Shown piece after piece: positions 30,095 through 38,789 of a DNA stretch of 64,000 nt. The stretch spans positions 2,599,962-2,663,961 of the forward strand of contig NZ_CP125669.1 in NCBI RefSeq assembly GCF_030053775.1. The letters run 5' to 3'. The translations under genes and the position numbers were made by a program. The notes beneath the pieces were generated by a model. That model worked only from the letters and a program-made list of their open reading frames with translations. It ran no database searches and had not been told where the DNA came from. The stretch comes from Acinetobacter corruptisaponis (GTDB lineage Bacteria > Pseudomonadota > Gammaproteobacteria > Pseudomonadales > Moraxellaceae). Within the stretch, counting starts at the first letter, position 1, and the number at the start of each line of letters is the position of its first letter.

Positions 30095-31241
30095 TATTGC
30101 AATTTATGCATTAGAAATTTTTACTAAATATTATGGTCATAGTGAAATTATTGCTATTCCAAATAAAACTGATAATGGCATAGATTCATGGCAAAAATCT
30201 TTTGTAAAAAGAGCATTAGAGTTAAATGTAGAGTTATCTCCTTTAGGTAATGTAGATCCTAGAGATTTAGATGTTTTAATTTCTTTAGAGTATGACAGTA
30301 TTATAAAAAATGAATTTCTTGATATTGATAAAATATATAATATACATTTTTCAAATTTACCTAAATATAAAGGAATGTATACTTCTATTTTTCCTATATT
30401 GTTTAATGAAAATTGTGGAGGTGTGACTTTGCATAGAGTTGATTCTGGTATAGATACAGGAAATATTTTAGATCAAACTATATTTAATATAAAAAAAACT
30501 GATCGTTCACAAGATTTATATGCTAAGTATATAAGAGAGTCCCAAAACTTATTATCTCATAATTTTAATAATATTATTAATAATAACTTTAATGAGATTG
30601 TTCAAAAAAAAGAAGAGTCTTCATATTTTTCTAAAGATTCTATTGATTTTATTAACTTGAAGATCAACCTTAATGCAACAGCATGGGAGGTACAAAGACA
30701 GATCTATGCTTATAGCTTTAGAGTTTATCAATTACCTAAAGTATTTAATAAAAAAATTGTTGAAGTTGATATTTTAGATGAAAAAAGTAATAAAAAATAT
30801 GGAACAATATTAAGAGAAAGTGATTTTTATTTTGATATAGCAACGATTGATTATGATATTAGGTTGTATTTTGATAATATTGATAGAAATTTAGAAAATA
30901 TTAAATTTTGTAAAAAAAATGAAATTGAAAATTTAATTAAAGGCATGTGTGGTGTGCATGATAGAAATGGAAAAGGTATCTCTCCAATTCTCATAGCAAC
31001 ATTGTCTGGAAGAATTAGTCATATAGAAAAGCTATTAGAAATGAATGCTAATATAAATGATATAGATTATTGTGGTCGATCAGTATTAATGTATGCAGCT
31101 TATTTATGTGATAAAACAAAAAACTATGATGTATTGAAATTTGTTTTAGATCAAGGTGCAGAAATTTCGCATCAAGACTTTTATGGTAAAAGTGTGATTG
31201 AATATCTTGGTAAAAATAATATGAAATATTTAGGGATTTAA
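30069..31241 (+). CDS. qdtF/fdtF: dTDP-3-amino-3,6-dideoxyhexose N-formyltransferase with C-terminal ankyrin repeats
   Basis: 390 residues. The N-terminal formyltransferase domain (about 1-200) has the catalytic triad Asn91, His93 ([12 protein letters not shown]) and Asp129 (DSGIDTGN); N10-formyl-THF is the donor. A middle beta-rich part (about 200-290) follows. The C-terminal 90 residues hold ankyrin-like repeats ([53 protein letters not shown]). This architecture is that of QdtF of Providencia alcalifaciens O40, whose ankyrin part binds a nucleotide sugar, and probably of related FdtF enzymes. Product would be dTDP-Qui3NFo or dTDP-Fuc3NFo. Confidence 0.85.
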   Translation: MIAIAGKNNIAIYALEIFTKYYGHSEIIAIPNKTDNGIDSWQKSFVKRALELNVELSPLGNVDPRDLDVLISLEYDSIIKNEFLDIDKIYNIHFSNLPKYKGMYTSIFPILFNENCGGVTLHRVDSGIDTGNILDQTIFNIKKTDRSQDLYAKYIRESQNLLSHNFNNIINNNFNEIVQKKEESSYFSKDSIDFINLKINLNATAWEVQRQIYAYSFRVYQLPKVFNKKIVEVDILDEKSNKKYGTILRESDFYFDIATIDYDIRLYFDNIDRNLENIKFCKKNEIENLIKGMCGVHDRNGKGISPILIATLSGRISHIEKLLEMNANINDIDYCGRSVLMYAAYLCDKTKNYDVLKFVLDQGAEISHQDFYGKSVIEYLGKNNMKYLGI

Positions 31242-31242
31242 C

Positions 31243-32358
31243 ATGACTATATCATTTTTAAATTTACAAAAGATAAATCAAAAATATCGAGCTGAACTAA
31301 TGGAGGCTTGCGCTCGTGTTATTGATTCAGGTTGGTATATTGATGGGAAAGAACTTGAACAATTTGAACAAGATTTTGCAACCTACTGCGGAGCACAGTT
31401 TGCAGTAGGTGTTGCAAATGGTTTGGATGCCTTAACACTGACTTTGAGGGCATGGAAAGAACTTGGAAAACTCAAAGATGGTGATGAGGTAATTGTCCCT
31501 GCAAATACCTATATTGCTAGTATTCTTGCGATTAGTGCCAATCAATTAATTCCTGTATTGGTTGAACCAGATCCGCAAACATTTAATATTGATCCGAAAA
31601 AAATTAAAAATGTGATTACAAATAAAACTAGAGTGATTTTAGTAGTACATTTGTATGGGCAACTTGCCGATATGCCAAGTATTTTAGAAATTGCTCAACA
31701 AGAGAATTTACTTGTCCTTGAGGATTCTGCACAAGCACATGGAGCAGAGCTTAATGGCAGAAAAGCAGGAAATTGGGGAGATGCATCTGGTTTTAGTTTT
31801 TACCCAGGGAAAAACTTGGGGGCTTTAGGAGATGCAGGTGCAATCACGACTAACGATGAAGAGTTAGCTCATACTCTAATCGCTTTACGTAATTATGGTT
31901 CATATCGAAAATACGAAAATCTGTATCAAGGTGTAAATAGTCGTTTAGATGAGATTCAGGCAGCGATCTTAACTATTAAATTGCGACATCTAAATAAAGA
32001 AATTGCATACAGACGTAAAGTTGCACAGATGTATTTAAGTGGAATTAAAAATTCTTTAATTCAATTACCATTAGAAAATATTAATGCTAAAGCCTATAAT
32101 GCTCATGTTTGGCATTTATTCGTGATCCAAACTGAACATCGAGAACTATTACAAGATCATCTCAACAAACATGGTATTCAGATATTAGTTCATTATCCCA
32201 TTCCACCACATCAGCAACAAGCTTATAAAGAATGGAATCAACATAGTTATCCAATCACAGAAAGAATGCATCAAAATGTATTGAGTTTGCCTATTGGATT
32301 GCATTTAAAACAAACAGATATTGAATATATTATTCAGACGATACAGGCATTTCAATGA
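31243..32358 (+). CDS. qdtB/fdtB: PLP-dependent sugar 3-aminotransferase (QdtB/FdtB, DegT/DnrJ family)
   Basis: 371 residues. Transfers an amino group to C3 of the dTDP-3-keto-6-deoxyhexose made by the ketoisomerase. PLP lysine is Lys190 ([14 protein letters not shown]) and the PLP ring Asp is Asp161 ([11 protein letters not shown]); VPANTYIAS and [29 protein letters not shown] are typical of sugar aminotransferases. It starts one base after the formyltransferase stop and overlaps the next gene by four bases. Biochemically it acts before the formyltransferase. Confidence 0.9.
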   Translation: MTISFLNLQKINQKYRAELMEACARVIDSGWYIDGKELEQFEQDFATYCGAQFAVGVANGLDALTLTLRAWKELGKLKDGDEVIVPANTYIASILAISANQLIPVLVEPDPQTFNIDPKKIKNVITNKTRVILVVHLYGQLADMPSILEIAQQENLLVLEDSAQAHGAELNGRKAGNWGDASGFSFYPGKNLGALGDAGAITTNDEELAHTLIALRNYGSYRKYENLYQGVNSRLDEIQAAILTIKLRHLNKEIAYRRKVAQMYLSGIKNSLIQLPLENINAKAYNAHVWHLFVIQTEHRELLQDHLNKHGIQILVHYPIPPHQQQAYKEWNQHSYPITERMHQNVLSLPIGLHLKQTDIEYIIQTIQAFQ

Positions 32359-33332
32359 ATCAAACTGTTATATATCATAGAGAAGCTCCGTCTATCACGA
32401 TTTTTCTATTTGCATATAATCAAGAAAAATATGTACAAAAAGCTTGTGAGGCTGTTTTAGCTCAGGACTATCAAGGACATCTGGAAATTATTTTTTCTGA
32501 TGATTGTTCTAGAGATAATACATTCCAGATAATGTCTAAAATTGCGAAAAACTATACGGGCACACATGTCTTGCGCTTAAATCGCAATCCACACAATATG
32601 GGACTAATCCCTCATATCAATTTAATTCATCAGTTAGCTACAGGAGAGTTACTGATTGTTGCAGCTGGCGATGATATTTCCTTAGCTAATCGGGTAAGTG
32701 AGATTGTGGAAGCCTATCGTCAAGCAGAGCAACAGCCCACATCTATTCATTCTTCGGTATATAAAATGTCACCAGAAGGTGAGGTTTTAGACATTTGGAT
32801 ACCACCAATTCACGACTTACCCAAGAAATTAGATGTATATGCATTAAGTAGTTCATTATTAATTGGTGCAACACATGCATGGCATAAAAGTTTATTTGAT
32901 CGATTTGGAGATATTCAACAATTAGGTGCTTATGAAGATTTAGTGCTTGCGTATCGTAGTGCCTTACTCAATGGCTTGGTTTATATCGACAAACCATTAG
33001 TGAATTACCGTTTAGGTGTTGGTATTTCTGGTGCAGGTAAACAAGAAGCTCAAGATAATAAAGACCCTCAAATTTTTAAAGGAAAACTTTTGAGTGAGTT
33101 GAAAATAAAAATTCCTGTCTTAAAACAACGCCTTATAGATAGTAAGCATATCCAAGCACCTCAAAATATTATTACACTAATACAAGATGAAATTTATCGT
33201 AGCGAAATACAAAAAAAACTGCTTACAGAGGAGGGGAATTTCTTTCAGCAGTTATACTGTGCTATATCGGTTTCATTCATGATCTACTTTCTTCGAGTTT
33301 GGTTTAGATGGGTAAGAAAAGGTCTACGCTAA
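32355..33332 (+). CDS. GT2 glycosyltransferase
   Basis: 325 residues; ATGA overlap with the aminotransferase gene, so part of the same operon. Features: [47 protein letters not shown] and [10 protein letters not shown] (DxD-like). Hydrophobic segment at about 300-318. It is the best candidate for transferring the formamido sugar made by the adjacent genes, by position only. Its stop codon overlaps the stop of the truncated rmlC on the other strand. Confidence 0.83.
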   Translation: MNQTVIYHREAPSITIFLFAYNQEKYVQKACEAVLAQDYQGHLEIIFSDDCSRDNTFQIMSKIAKNYTGTHVLRLNRNPHNMGLIPHINLIHQLATGELLIVAAGDDISLANRVSEIVEAYRQAEQQPTSIHSSVYKMSPEGEVLDIWIPPIHDLPKKLDVYALSSSLLIGATHAWHKSLFDRFGDIQQLGAYEDLVLAYRSALLNGLVYIDKPLVNYRLGVGISGAGKQEAQDNKDPQIFKGKLLSELKIKIPVLKQRLIDSKHIQAPQNIITLIQDEIYRSEIQKKLLTEEGNFFQQLYCAISVSFMIYFLRVWFRWVRKGLR

Positions 33333-33492
33333 ATTAACAGATTATTTAATGATTGAGCCTGTAGATTTTTATCACTGATAAGTAGTTGCTTCAGTGATAA
33401 TTCGACTGTTTTCCAATCGATCCCCAACTCTGGATCATTCCAAACAATTGACTGCTCACTTTCTTTATTATAGTAATTTGTTGTTTTATATA
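33329..33492 (-). pseudogene. rmlC: C-terminal remnant of dTDP-4-dehydrorhamnose 3,5-epimerase (rmlC/rfbC)
   Basis: Reading the minus strand from 33492 gives LYKTTNYYNKESEQSIVW, then NDPELGIDWK and a tail [16 protein letters not shown] ending in TAG (33329-33331). The LYKTT-YY, I-W-NDP and I-W signatures are the conserved C-terminus of RmlC. About 53 of an expected ~180 residues remain. The coding sequence stops exactly where an IS982-type end begins (about 33493), so the insertion and later loss removed the rest. It shows that an rml gene once ran leftward here. Confidence 0.75.
33369..33400. repeat. 10-base perfect inverted repeat inside the rmlC remnant
   Basis: TTATCACTGA (33369-33378) and TCAGTGATAA (33391-33400) with a 12-base loop. 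It lies within the old coding sequence and could by chance form a hairpin ending transcripts of the convergent GT2 gene. Confidence 0.4.
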
Positions 33493-34120
33493 ACCTCAGT
33501 TACGGATAAGCCAAAGAATTAACCACATGAATTTGAGGCTTATTCTTCTGACAAAGTTGATAAGCACATAAAGAAGAAAATACACCTGATAAGAAACCCG
33601 CAATTGAACGATGTTTTCCTGTGACCAAATGGTATTTTTCTTTCAGTAAACCTATTAACGTTTCAATTCTTTTTCGTTGGCGTAAGTGAAATTCATCAGA
33701 AAATGGTAATAGCATAACTTTCATATTCTTTCTAGGATAGGTAATTAAATCAATGCCTTGCTCTTTAAGAGTCTCTTTTAGTGCTTGGCTGATATATCCC
33801 CGATCACCATAGACTCTTGCTGATGATCCATCAACAGGTGTAATTTACAACCATAAAACCACCCCATAGAACTTTTACCACGAGAAGCAATATCATCTAA
33901 AGCATGATGTTCTTTAGGAATTCTTTTATTTTTACATACAGGTAAAGGTGTCGAATCAATCCATAGATATGAATCTTCCTTATGCTGATTTAACGCATAA
34001 TGCAAAGCATGAATCGCAAGCTGATGTTGATTGATAAGAGTAAGTATATTTTTATAACAAGGTAACTCTTTAAACAACCTGCTTTCACATTGACATAGAA
34101 GTTGGAAAAAAGCTTTAAAG
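33493..34120 (-). pseudogene. IS982-family transposase remnant, C-terminal part, frameshifted and interrupted
   Basis: On the minus strand the segment just inside the IS3 end reads YLWIDSTPLPVCKNKRIP and DDIASRGKSSMGWFYGCKLHLL, the DDE core of IS982 transposases. After 33830 the frame shifts and GDRGYISQALKETLKEQGID, then FHLRQRKRIETLIGLLKEKY, follow in other frames (open at 33500-33724), ending VVNSLAYP. About 25 residues appear missing around the shift. The element end ACCTCAGTTACGGAT is near 33493. The N-terminal half is absent: it is not found beyond the IS3 element. Confidence 0.8.
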
Positions 34121-35010
34121 TGAATAGCCACCAAAAATTTAGACACGCATAGCCCGATTGAAATGGGCTTTTCATACTCTAATGGAGAACGTTGACCATT
34201 AGAACCATGTCTGCGTTTTGAATTGTAGAACATCTCAATATATTCAAAGATATCAGTTCTCGCTTCAGACCTAGTTGTATAAATTTTCTTTTTAATACGT
34301 TCTCGCTTTAACAACTGAAAGAAGCTTTCTGCAACAGCATTATCATAACAGTTGCCTCGTCTGCTCATACTGCTTTCAAGATTATGATGCTTCAGAAAGG
34401 TCTGCCATTCATGACTAGTGTATTGGCTGCCTTGGTCAGAATGGATCAGTACCTTGTTCTTTGGATTCCTTCGCCACAAAGCCATCAGTAATGCATCTAA
34501 CACCAGATCTGTTGTGATTCTGGATTTCATCGGCCAGCTAACAACAAGACGTGAAAATAGGTCAATCACAACTGCTAGATATATCCATCCTTTATGAGTA
34601 CGGATATAGGTAATGTCAGTCACCCACAGCTGATTAGGCTGAGTTGGATTAAATTGTCGATCCAAAGTATTTGCAGCAACAATAGCAGGTGTTCCAGCAG
34701 GTGATCGTGGTCTACGATAGCCTCGCTGTGATTTAAGCCCATTGGCTTTCATCAGACGATAGACACGATTAATTCCACAGTGTTCACCAATATCTTTTAA
34801 ATCACAGTGAATCTTGCGATAACCGTAAATTCCACCTGATTCTAGCCAAAATTGTTTAATCACCCCTGTGAGCTGTTGCCGTTGTTTAGCCGTTTTACTC
34901 ATGGGTTGCTTCAGCCAAGCATAATACCCACTATGATGAACTGCCAAAGTCGAACATAAACGACGAACAGGCCATATATGCTGATTGTCCTGAATAAAGG
35001 CATACCTCAT
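33778..35010 (-). CDS. IS3-family OrfB transposase, open frame running into the IS982 remnant
   Basis: The first ~296 codons (35010 to 34121) are IS3 OrfB: HTH_21 segment (GGIYGYRKIHCDLKD), rve integrase core with DDE residues in WVTDITYI, IHSDQGSQYTS and NCYDNAVAESFFQLLKRE, and RRHGSNGQRSPLEYE near the end. The frame has no stop before the element's end. It reads through the terminal repeat (CVSKFLVAI) into about 110 codons of IS982 transposase in frame, ending at 33778. This 410-residue product is a junction artefact, not a natural two-domain protein. Confidence 0.8.
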   Translation of the reverse strand: MRYAFIQDNQHIWPVRRLCSTLAVHHSGYYAWLKQPMSKTAKQRQQLTGVIKQFWLESGGIYGYRKIHCDLKDIGEHCGINRVYRLMKANGLKSQRGYRRPRSPAGTPAIVAANTLDRQFNPTQPNQLWVTDITYIRTHKGWIYLAVVIDLFSRLVVSWPMKSRITTDLVLDALLMALWRRNPKNKVLIHSDQGSQYTSHEWQTFLKHHNLESSMSRRGNCYDNAVAESFFQLLKRERIKKKIYTTRSEARTDIFEYIEMFYNSKRRHGSNGQRSPLEYEKPISIGLCVSKFLVAIHFKAFFQLLCQCESRLFKELPCYKNILTLINQHQLAIHALHYALNQHKEDSYLWIDSTPLPVCKNKRIPKEHHALDDIASRGKSSMGWFYGCKLHLLMDHQQESMVIGDISAKH

Positions 35011-35352
35011 TGAGACTGGCTTGCGAAGTATACCGCGGCCTTTTTTAAGATATCTCGCTCTTCAGTGACACGTTGTAATTCTTTACGCAGTTTGGCAAGT
35101 TCAGCGAGTGAAGCATTAGCTTCTGTAATCGCTTTGGGCTGTTGCGGATCATAGCGTTTAATCCATGCATACAAACTATGGGTGGTGGTTCCTAATCGTG
35201 TAGTAACATCAGCAACGCTATGACCTTTCTCTGTCACTTGTTTGACTGCTTCAATTTTGAATTCTTCTGGGTATCTTTTACTGCTCATAAGCACCTCGTT
35301 TATTAGTCATTTTATCTAACTTTAAGGTGTCTATAAAATTGGTAACTATTCA
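34121..35352 (-). mobile_element. IS3-family insertion sequence, 1232 bases
   Basis: Terminal inverted repeats of 26 bases with mismatches: TGAATAGCCACCAAAAATTT.. at 34121-34146 and its partner at 35327-35352, giving TG...CA ends. It carries orfA and orfB with a frameshift window. Flanking triplets (AAG before 34121, TAC after 35352) differ, so no target duplication remains. It sits inside an IS982 transposase gene on its left but next to an IS481-type fragment on its right. Confidence 0.85.
35007..35294 (-). CDS. IS3-family OrfA (helix-turn-helix, transposase N-terminal part)
   Basis: 95 residues with the HTH of the IS3 OrfA family (YPEEFKIEAVKQVTEKGHSVADVTTRLGTTTHSLYAWIKRY) and a leucine-zipper-like tail (LAELAKLRKELQRVTEERDILKKA). 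An A6G slippery heptamer (A AAA AAG, complement of 35040-35046) lies near its end. A -1 shift there enters the OrfB frame, giving the active OrfAB fusion. The stop overlaps the OrfB ATG by ATGA. Confidence 0.9.
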   Translation of the reverse strand: MLMSSKRYPEEFKIEAVKQVTEKGHSVADVTTRLGTTTHSLYAWIKRYDPQQPKAITEANASLAELAKLRKELQRVTEERDILKKAAVYFASQSQ

Positions 35353-35401
35353 TACAAACATGGAAAAATAAATTAAAAAGTAGATCAATTGAATTGTATT
35401 A

Positions 35402-35938
35402 GTTCCGACCTGATTTGACACAGGTCTTGAAAAAGAAGAAGTTACCGATTTTGATTAAAGGTGTCGAATCTCAATCAATAAAGGTAACTTCTAATGTTGC
35501 ATACCAACAATCAAATTATTAAACATAAAGTCGGCCCGCTCAATCTGACTGAAGAACTTCAGAATGTATCGAAAGCCTGCAAAGTGATGGGTGTTTCCAG
35601 AAATACCTTTTACCGCTATCAAGAACTCGCCAGCACAGGTAATGTTGATGCCTTAATCAATCGGAGTCGTAGAACTCCCAATCTCAAGAATCGTGTAGAT
35701 GAGCAAACAGAACAAACTGTTATTGATTATGCAATAGCGTATCCAGCTTATGGTCAACATCGCACCAGCAATCAACTACAACAGGTTGGTATCTTTGTAT
35801 CTGGCAGTGGTGTGCGTTCTATCTGGCTTCGTCATAACTTAACTTGATGGAAAACACATTTGGGCTGAAAAGAATTTAGCTCAAATTTAACCTGACAGCC
35901 TAGATCAAATATCGGTAACTGTCAGATCTGGTTTGAGT
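35402..35938 (+). mobile_element. Internally deleted IS481-family element
   Basis: Imperfect end repeats: GTTCCGACCTGATTTGACA (35402-35420) against TGTCAGATCTGGTTTGAGT (35920-35938), 13 of 19 matching. A second matching pair follows further in (GTTACCGATTTTGAT at 35441-35455 and ATCAAATATCGGTAAC at 35904-35919). Only about 540 bases remain of an element normally near 1 kb, with the transposase cut in the middle. Confidence 0.6.
35494..35847 (+). pseudogene. IS481-family transposase, truncated after the N-terminal domain
   Basis: 117 codons: MLHTNNQIIKHKVG start, helix-turn-helix (VSKACKVMGVSRNTFYRYQE), INRSRRTPNLKNRVDEQTE and YPAYGQHRTSNQLQQ, all typical of Acinetobacter IS481 transposases. 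It stops at RHNLT, where an intact copy continues into the DDE domain. The missing part was lost by internal deletion. Confidence 0.85.
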
Positions 35939-36017
35939 TAGTACCCCATCACCGCCTATAATTAAGTTTTTCATTTTTCTCATAAAAACTACACGTCTTT
36001 TCTTTGAAAATTTTATA

Positions 36018-37157
36018 TCATATCTGCTCTAAAATTTTATTAAATTTCTCTAATAGATGATGCCATGAAAATTGTTCTGCAAAATTTTTGCACTGTATCT
36101 TATCAATAGAAATTTGATCGTGTAAAAATTGAATTATAGTATCCGTTAAATATTTATAATCCTGATTTTCAATTAAATAACCAGTTTTCCCATTTTGTAC
36201 AGCATCAATAATACCACCTGTAGCGAAAGCAATCGTAGGCGTACCGTGAGCAGCAGCCTCAATAGTAACCATGCCAAAACCTTCAGGGTCATCAGGAATA
36301 TATTTAACAGGGAAAATATGTAAGTCGGCTAAATAATAAAAATTTGATAAAATTTCATCATCATTAACATTGCCTATAAATATAATATTATTTTCAACTT
36401 TATGATTTTTTGCTGTAGATAATATGAGTTCTTTAGATTGTAGATTTTTATTTAATGATTGTTTAGGAGTGTCGCCAATAACAACTAATACGGTATTGGA
36501 AATCTTTTTTACAATTTCAGTAAAGCTTAAGTCTATAAATTCATTTAATCCTTTTCTTTGAGTTAAACGACCAACAGAAATAAGAATTTTTTTGTCATGT
36601 AACTGATAGCGATCTTTTAATTTTTGTAATAAATCCTCATTTCTTTGGGGAGCTGGATAACTGACACCTGGATGGATAATAGAAATTTTTTCCTTTTTAA
36701 TTCTTTTTTTTATACAAATATCATAAGTTGGTGAACTATTGGCAATAATTTTATTCGCATGACTAATAAAAGGAACCCATAACCAATTATAGAATAAATG
36801 GTCTGTACCTATATCTAGACCATGAATATAAACAATACTTTTTTTACGAAAAAATTTTGCCCAAAAAACAGCGATTGGTGCAGTTAAGCCACTACCAGCA
36901 AATAGAATATCTGGGCGTTGTTTTAGACATATCCAAAAAGTCTTAAAAAATGCTAATATTAAAAAAAAGGGGAGAGGATTTAAATTAACACCATAGAATA
37001 TAATTTTAGAAGGAACTACTTGTCTGGCCTGATGATGACTGAGTAAGAGTACTTGATGATCTTTGGAAAGTTCATCTACAATATGCCAGTTTAAACGTTC
37101 CATTCCACCAATCAATGGGGGAAGATTGCGTGTAATAATTAAAATTTTAGGTTTCAT
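36018..37157 (-). CDS. GT4 glycosyltransferase
   Basis: 379-residue GT-B enzyme. N-terminal acceptor domain with LPPLIGGMERLNWHI (Gly-rich loop), then YIHGLDIG. The C-terminal donor-binding domain has ILISVGRLTQRKGLNEFI and the E-x7-E motif in PEGFGMVTIEAAAHGTP. It begins 8 bases after the stop of the UDP-sugar dehydrogenase gene on the same strand, so the two are a unit. The donor could be the uronic acid product of that dehydrogenase; this is a positional inference. Its own ribosome-binding site is weak. Confidence 0.87.
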   Translation of the reverse strand: MKPKILIITRNLPPLIGGMERLNWHIVDELSKDHQVLLLSHHQARQVVPSKIIFYGVNLNPLPFFLILAFFKTFWICLKQRPDILFAGSGLTAPIAVFWAKFFRKKSIVYIHGLDIGTDHLFYNWLWVPFISHANKIIANSSPTYDICIKKRIKKEKISIIHPGVSYPAPQRNEDLLQKLKDRYQLHDKKILISVGRLTQRKGLNEFIDLSFTEIVKKISNTVLVVIGDTPKQSLNKNLQSKELILSTAKNHKVENNIIFIGNVNDDEILSNFYYLADLHIFPVKYIPDDPEGFGMVTIEAAAHGTPTIAFATGGIIDAVQNGKTGYLIENQDYKYLTDTIIQFLHDQISIDKIQCKNFAEQFSWHHLLEKFNKILEQI

Positions 37158-37165
37158 AATACATT

Positions 37166-38437
37166 TTACAGCCTTAAATCTGACTGATGAGATGATAAAA
37201 TATATTTTAAATCATACAAAACAAATTCATCTCTGCCTAACTTACTAATTTCTTCATATCCCATATCTTTAAATTGTTGATGTCCAATTGCAAGAACAAT
37301 AGCATCATAATGAGAGGTCTTAGGTGTTTGAATTGGCTCTAAACCATATTCCTTAATCACTTCTAATGGATTTACCCAGGGATCGTATACATCCAGATTT
37401 AAGTTATATTCCTTGAGTGCTTGGATAAGATCAATGATCTTGGTGTTACGAATATCGGTACAATTCTCTTTAAAAGATAACCCCATTACAAGAATGTTTG
37501 CTCCTACAACCTGAATTTTCTGTTTGACCATTTCCTTGATAAGTTGGGTTGCAACATACTCTCCCATACGGTCATTCAGTCTTCGGGCAGCTAAGATTAT
37601 TTCTGGATGTAAACCAATAGACTGTGCTTTATGAGTGAGATAGTAGGGATCAACACTAATACAATGACCACCGACCAGCCCTGGACGAAATGGTAAAAAA
37701 TTCCATTTTGTCGCAGCAGCCTTTAGAACTTCTTCGGTATCTATATCAAGTTTGTTAAAAATAAGTGCAAGTTCATTGATAAGGGCAATATTCACATCAC
37801 GTTGAGTGTTCTCAATAACTTTTGCGGCTTCTGCAACTTTTATAGAAGATGCTTTATAGGTTCCTGCTGTAATGATTTTTAAATAAATCTGGTTAATCAG
37901 TTCTGCTATTTCAGGCGTTGATCCTGAGGTGACTTTTTGAATAGTGGTAACATTCTTGGTTTTATCGCCTGGATTGATACGTTCTGGACTATAACCAACA
38001 AAGAAGTCTTGATTAAATTGCCAGTGTGAATTTTCTTCTAATATTGGAACGCAAATTTCTTCAGTTGCTCCTGGATAGACTGTAGACTCATAAACGACGA
38101 TATCACCTTGTTTAAGATACTTTGCAATAGTTTTCGATGCTTCAATTAATGGACTTAGGTCTGGTTGTTTAAAATGATCGATCGGTGTTGGGACAGTAAC
38201 AATAAAACATTGACACTCTGATAAGTCATCAGCATTCGAGCTAATCTTAATTTTAGCTAAATCATTGAGTTGATCTTGTTCTATTTCGAGTGTGGAATCT
38301 TGTTGGTTAGCCAGTTCAGCCACCCGTTTGAAATTTATATCATACCCAATTACTTGAAATTGTTTACTAAAAGCCAAAGCTAGAGGTAAGCCTACATAAC
38401 CTAATCCAATAATTCCAATCTTTAAATCATTGGTCAT
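37166..38437 (-). CDS. tviB: UDP-N-acetylhexosamine 6-dehydrogenase, TviB/WbpO type
   Basis: NAD-dependent oxidation of UDP-GlcNAc or UDP-GalNAc to the uronic acid. 423 residues from the ATG complementary to 38435-38437; a start at 38500 adds 21 residues and has no better ribosome-binding site. Rossmann motif [18 protein letters not shown] at the N-terminus, [38 protein letters not shown], and catalytic Cys in [14 protein letters not shown]-terminal domain with [15 protein letters not shown]. The family makes UDP-HexNAcA for capsules and glycans; no 4-epimerase (tviC) is in the window. Confidence 0.85.
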   Translation of the reverse strand: MTNDLKIGIIGLGYVGLPLALAFSKQFQVIGYDINFKRVAELANQQDSTLEIEQDQLNDLAKIKISSNADDLSECQCFIVTVPTPIDHFKQPDLSPLIEASKTIAKYLKQGDIVVYESTVYPGATEEICVPILEENSHWQFNQDFFVGYSPERINPGDKTKNVTTIQKVTSGSTPEIAELINQIYLKIITAGTYKASSIKVAEAAKVIENTQRDVNIALINELALIFNKLDIDTEEVLKAAATKWNFLPFRPGLVGGHCISVDPYYLTHKAQSIGLHPEIILAARRLNDRMGEYVATQLIKEMVKQKIQVVGANILVMGLSFKENCTDIRNTKIIDLIQALKEYNLNLDVYDPWVNPLEVIKEYGLEPIQTPKTSHYDAIVLAIGHQQFKDMGYEEISKLGRDEFVLYDLKYILSSHQSDLRL

Positions 38438-38789
38438 TATCTTTTTATTAATTTCTGAGTAAATATGAGAAATAGTTTGATTGTTAAGGTTATTTTGCAT
38501 CTTGGATAAGAGTCAAGGTTGTATTTTTGTATTCTAATACGTCTATCAATGTAAAAGAACTTAAATTTTAGAAATTATTTATTTTATCTGAATTAATAAA
38601 TTAGCCTAACATTTTTATTTGTTCATAATGATGTATCCCGTTGTAATTACTTAATAATTTTATTGTGTGTTCTAATAAATTTATAATGGGAAGTTTAGTT
38701 GGGAGTCATATTAGAATTTCTCTATCTCTGTTTAGATGATAAAAGCGCTTTACTGTATGATATGTCAAAGTACCTTTTACATATACCCT

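Noticed and set aside
33778..35010. A 410-residue transposase-like protein as a novel two-domain enzyme
   Set aside because: The join falls at the terminal repeat of the IS3 element; the C-terminal part is IS982 transposase, so it is a chimera at an insertion junction.
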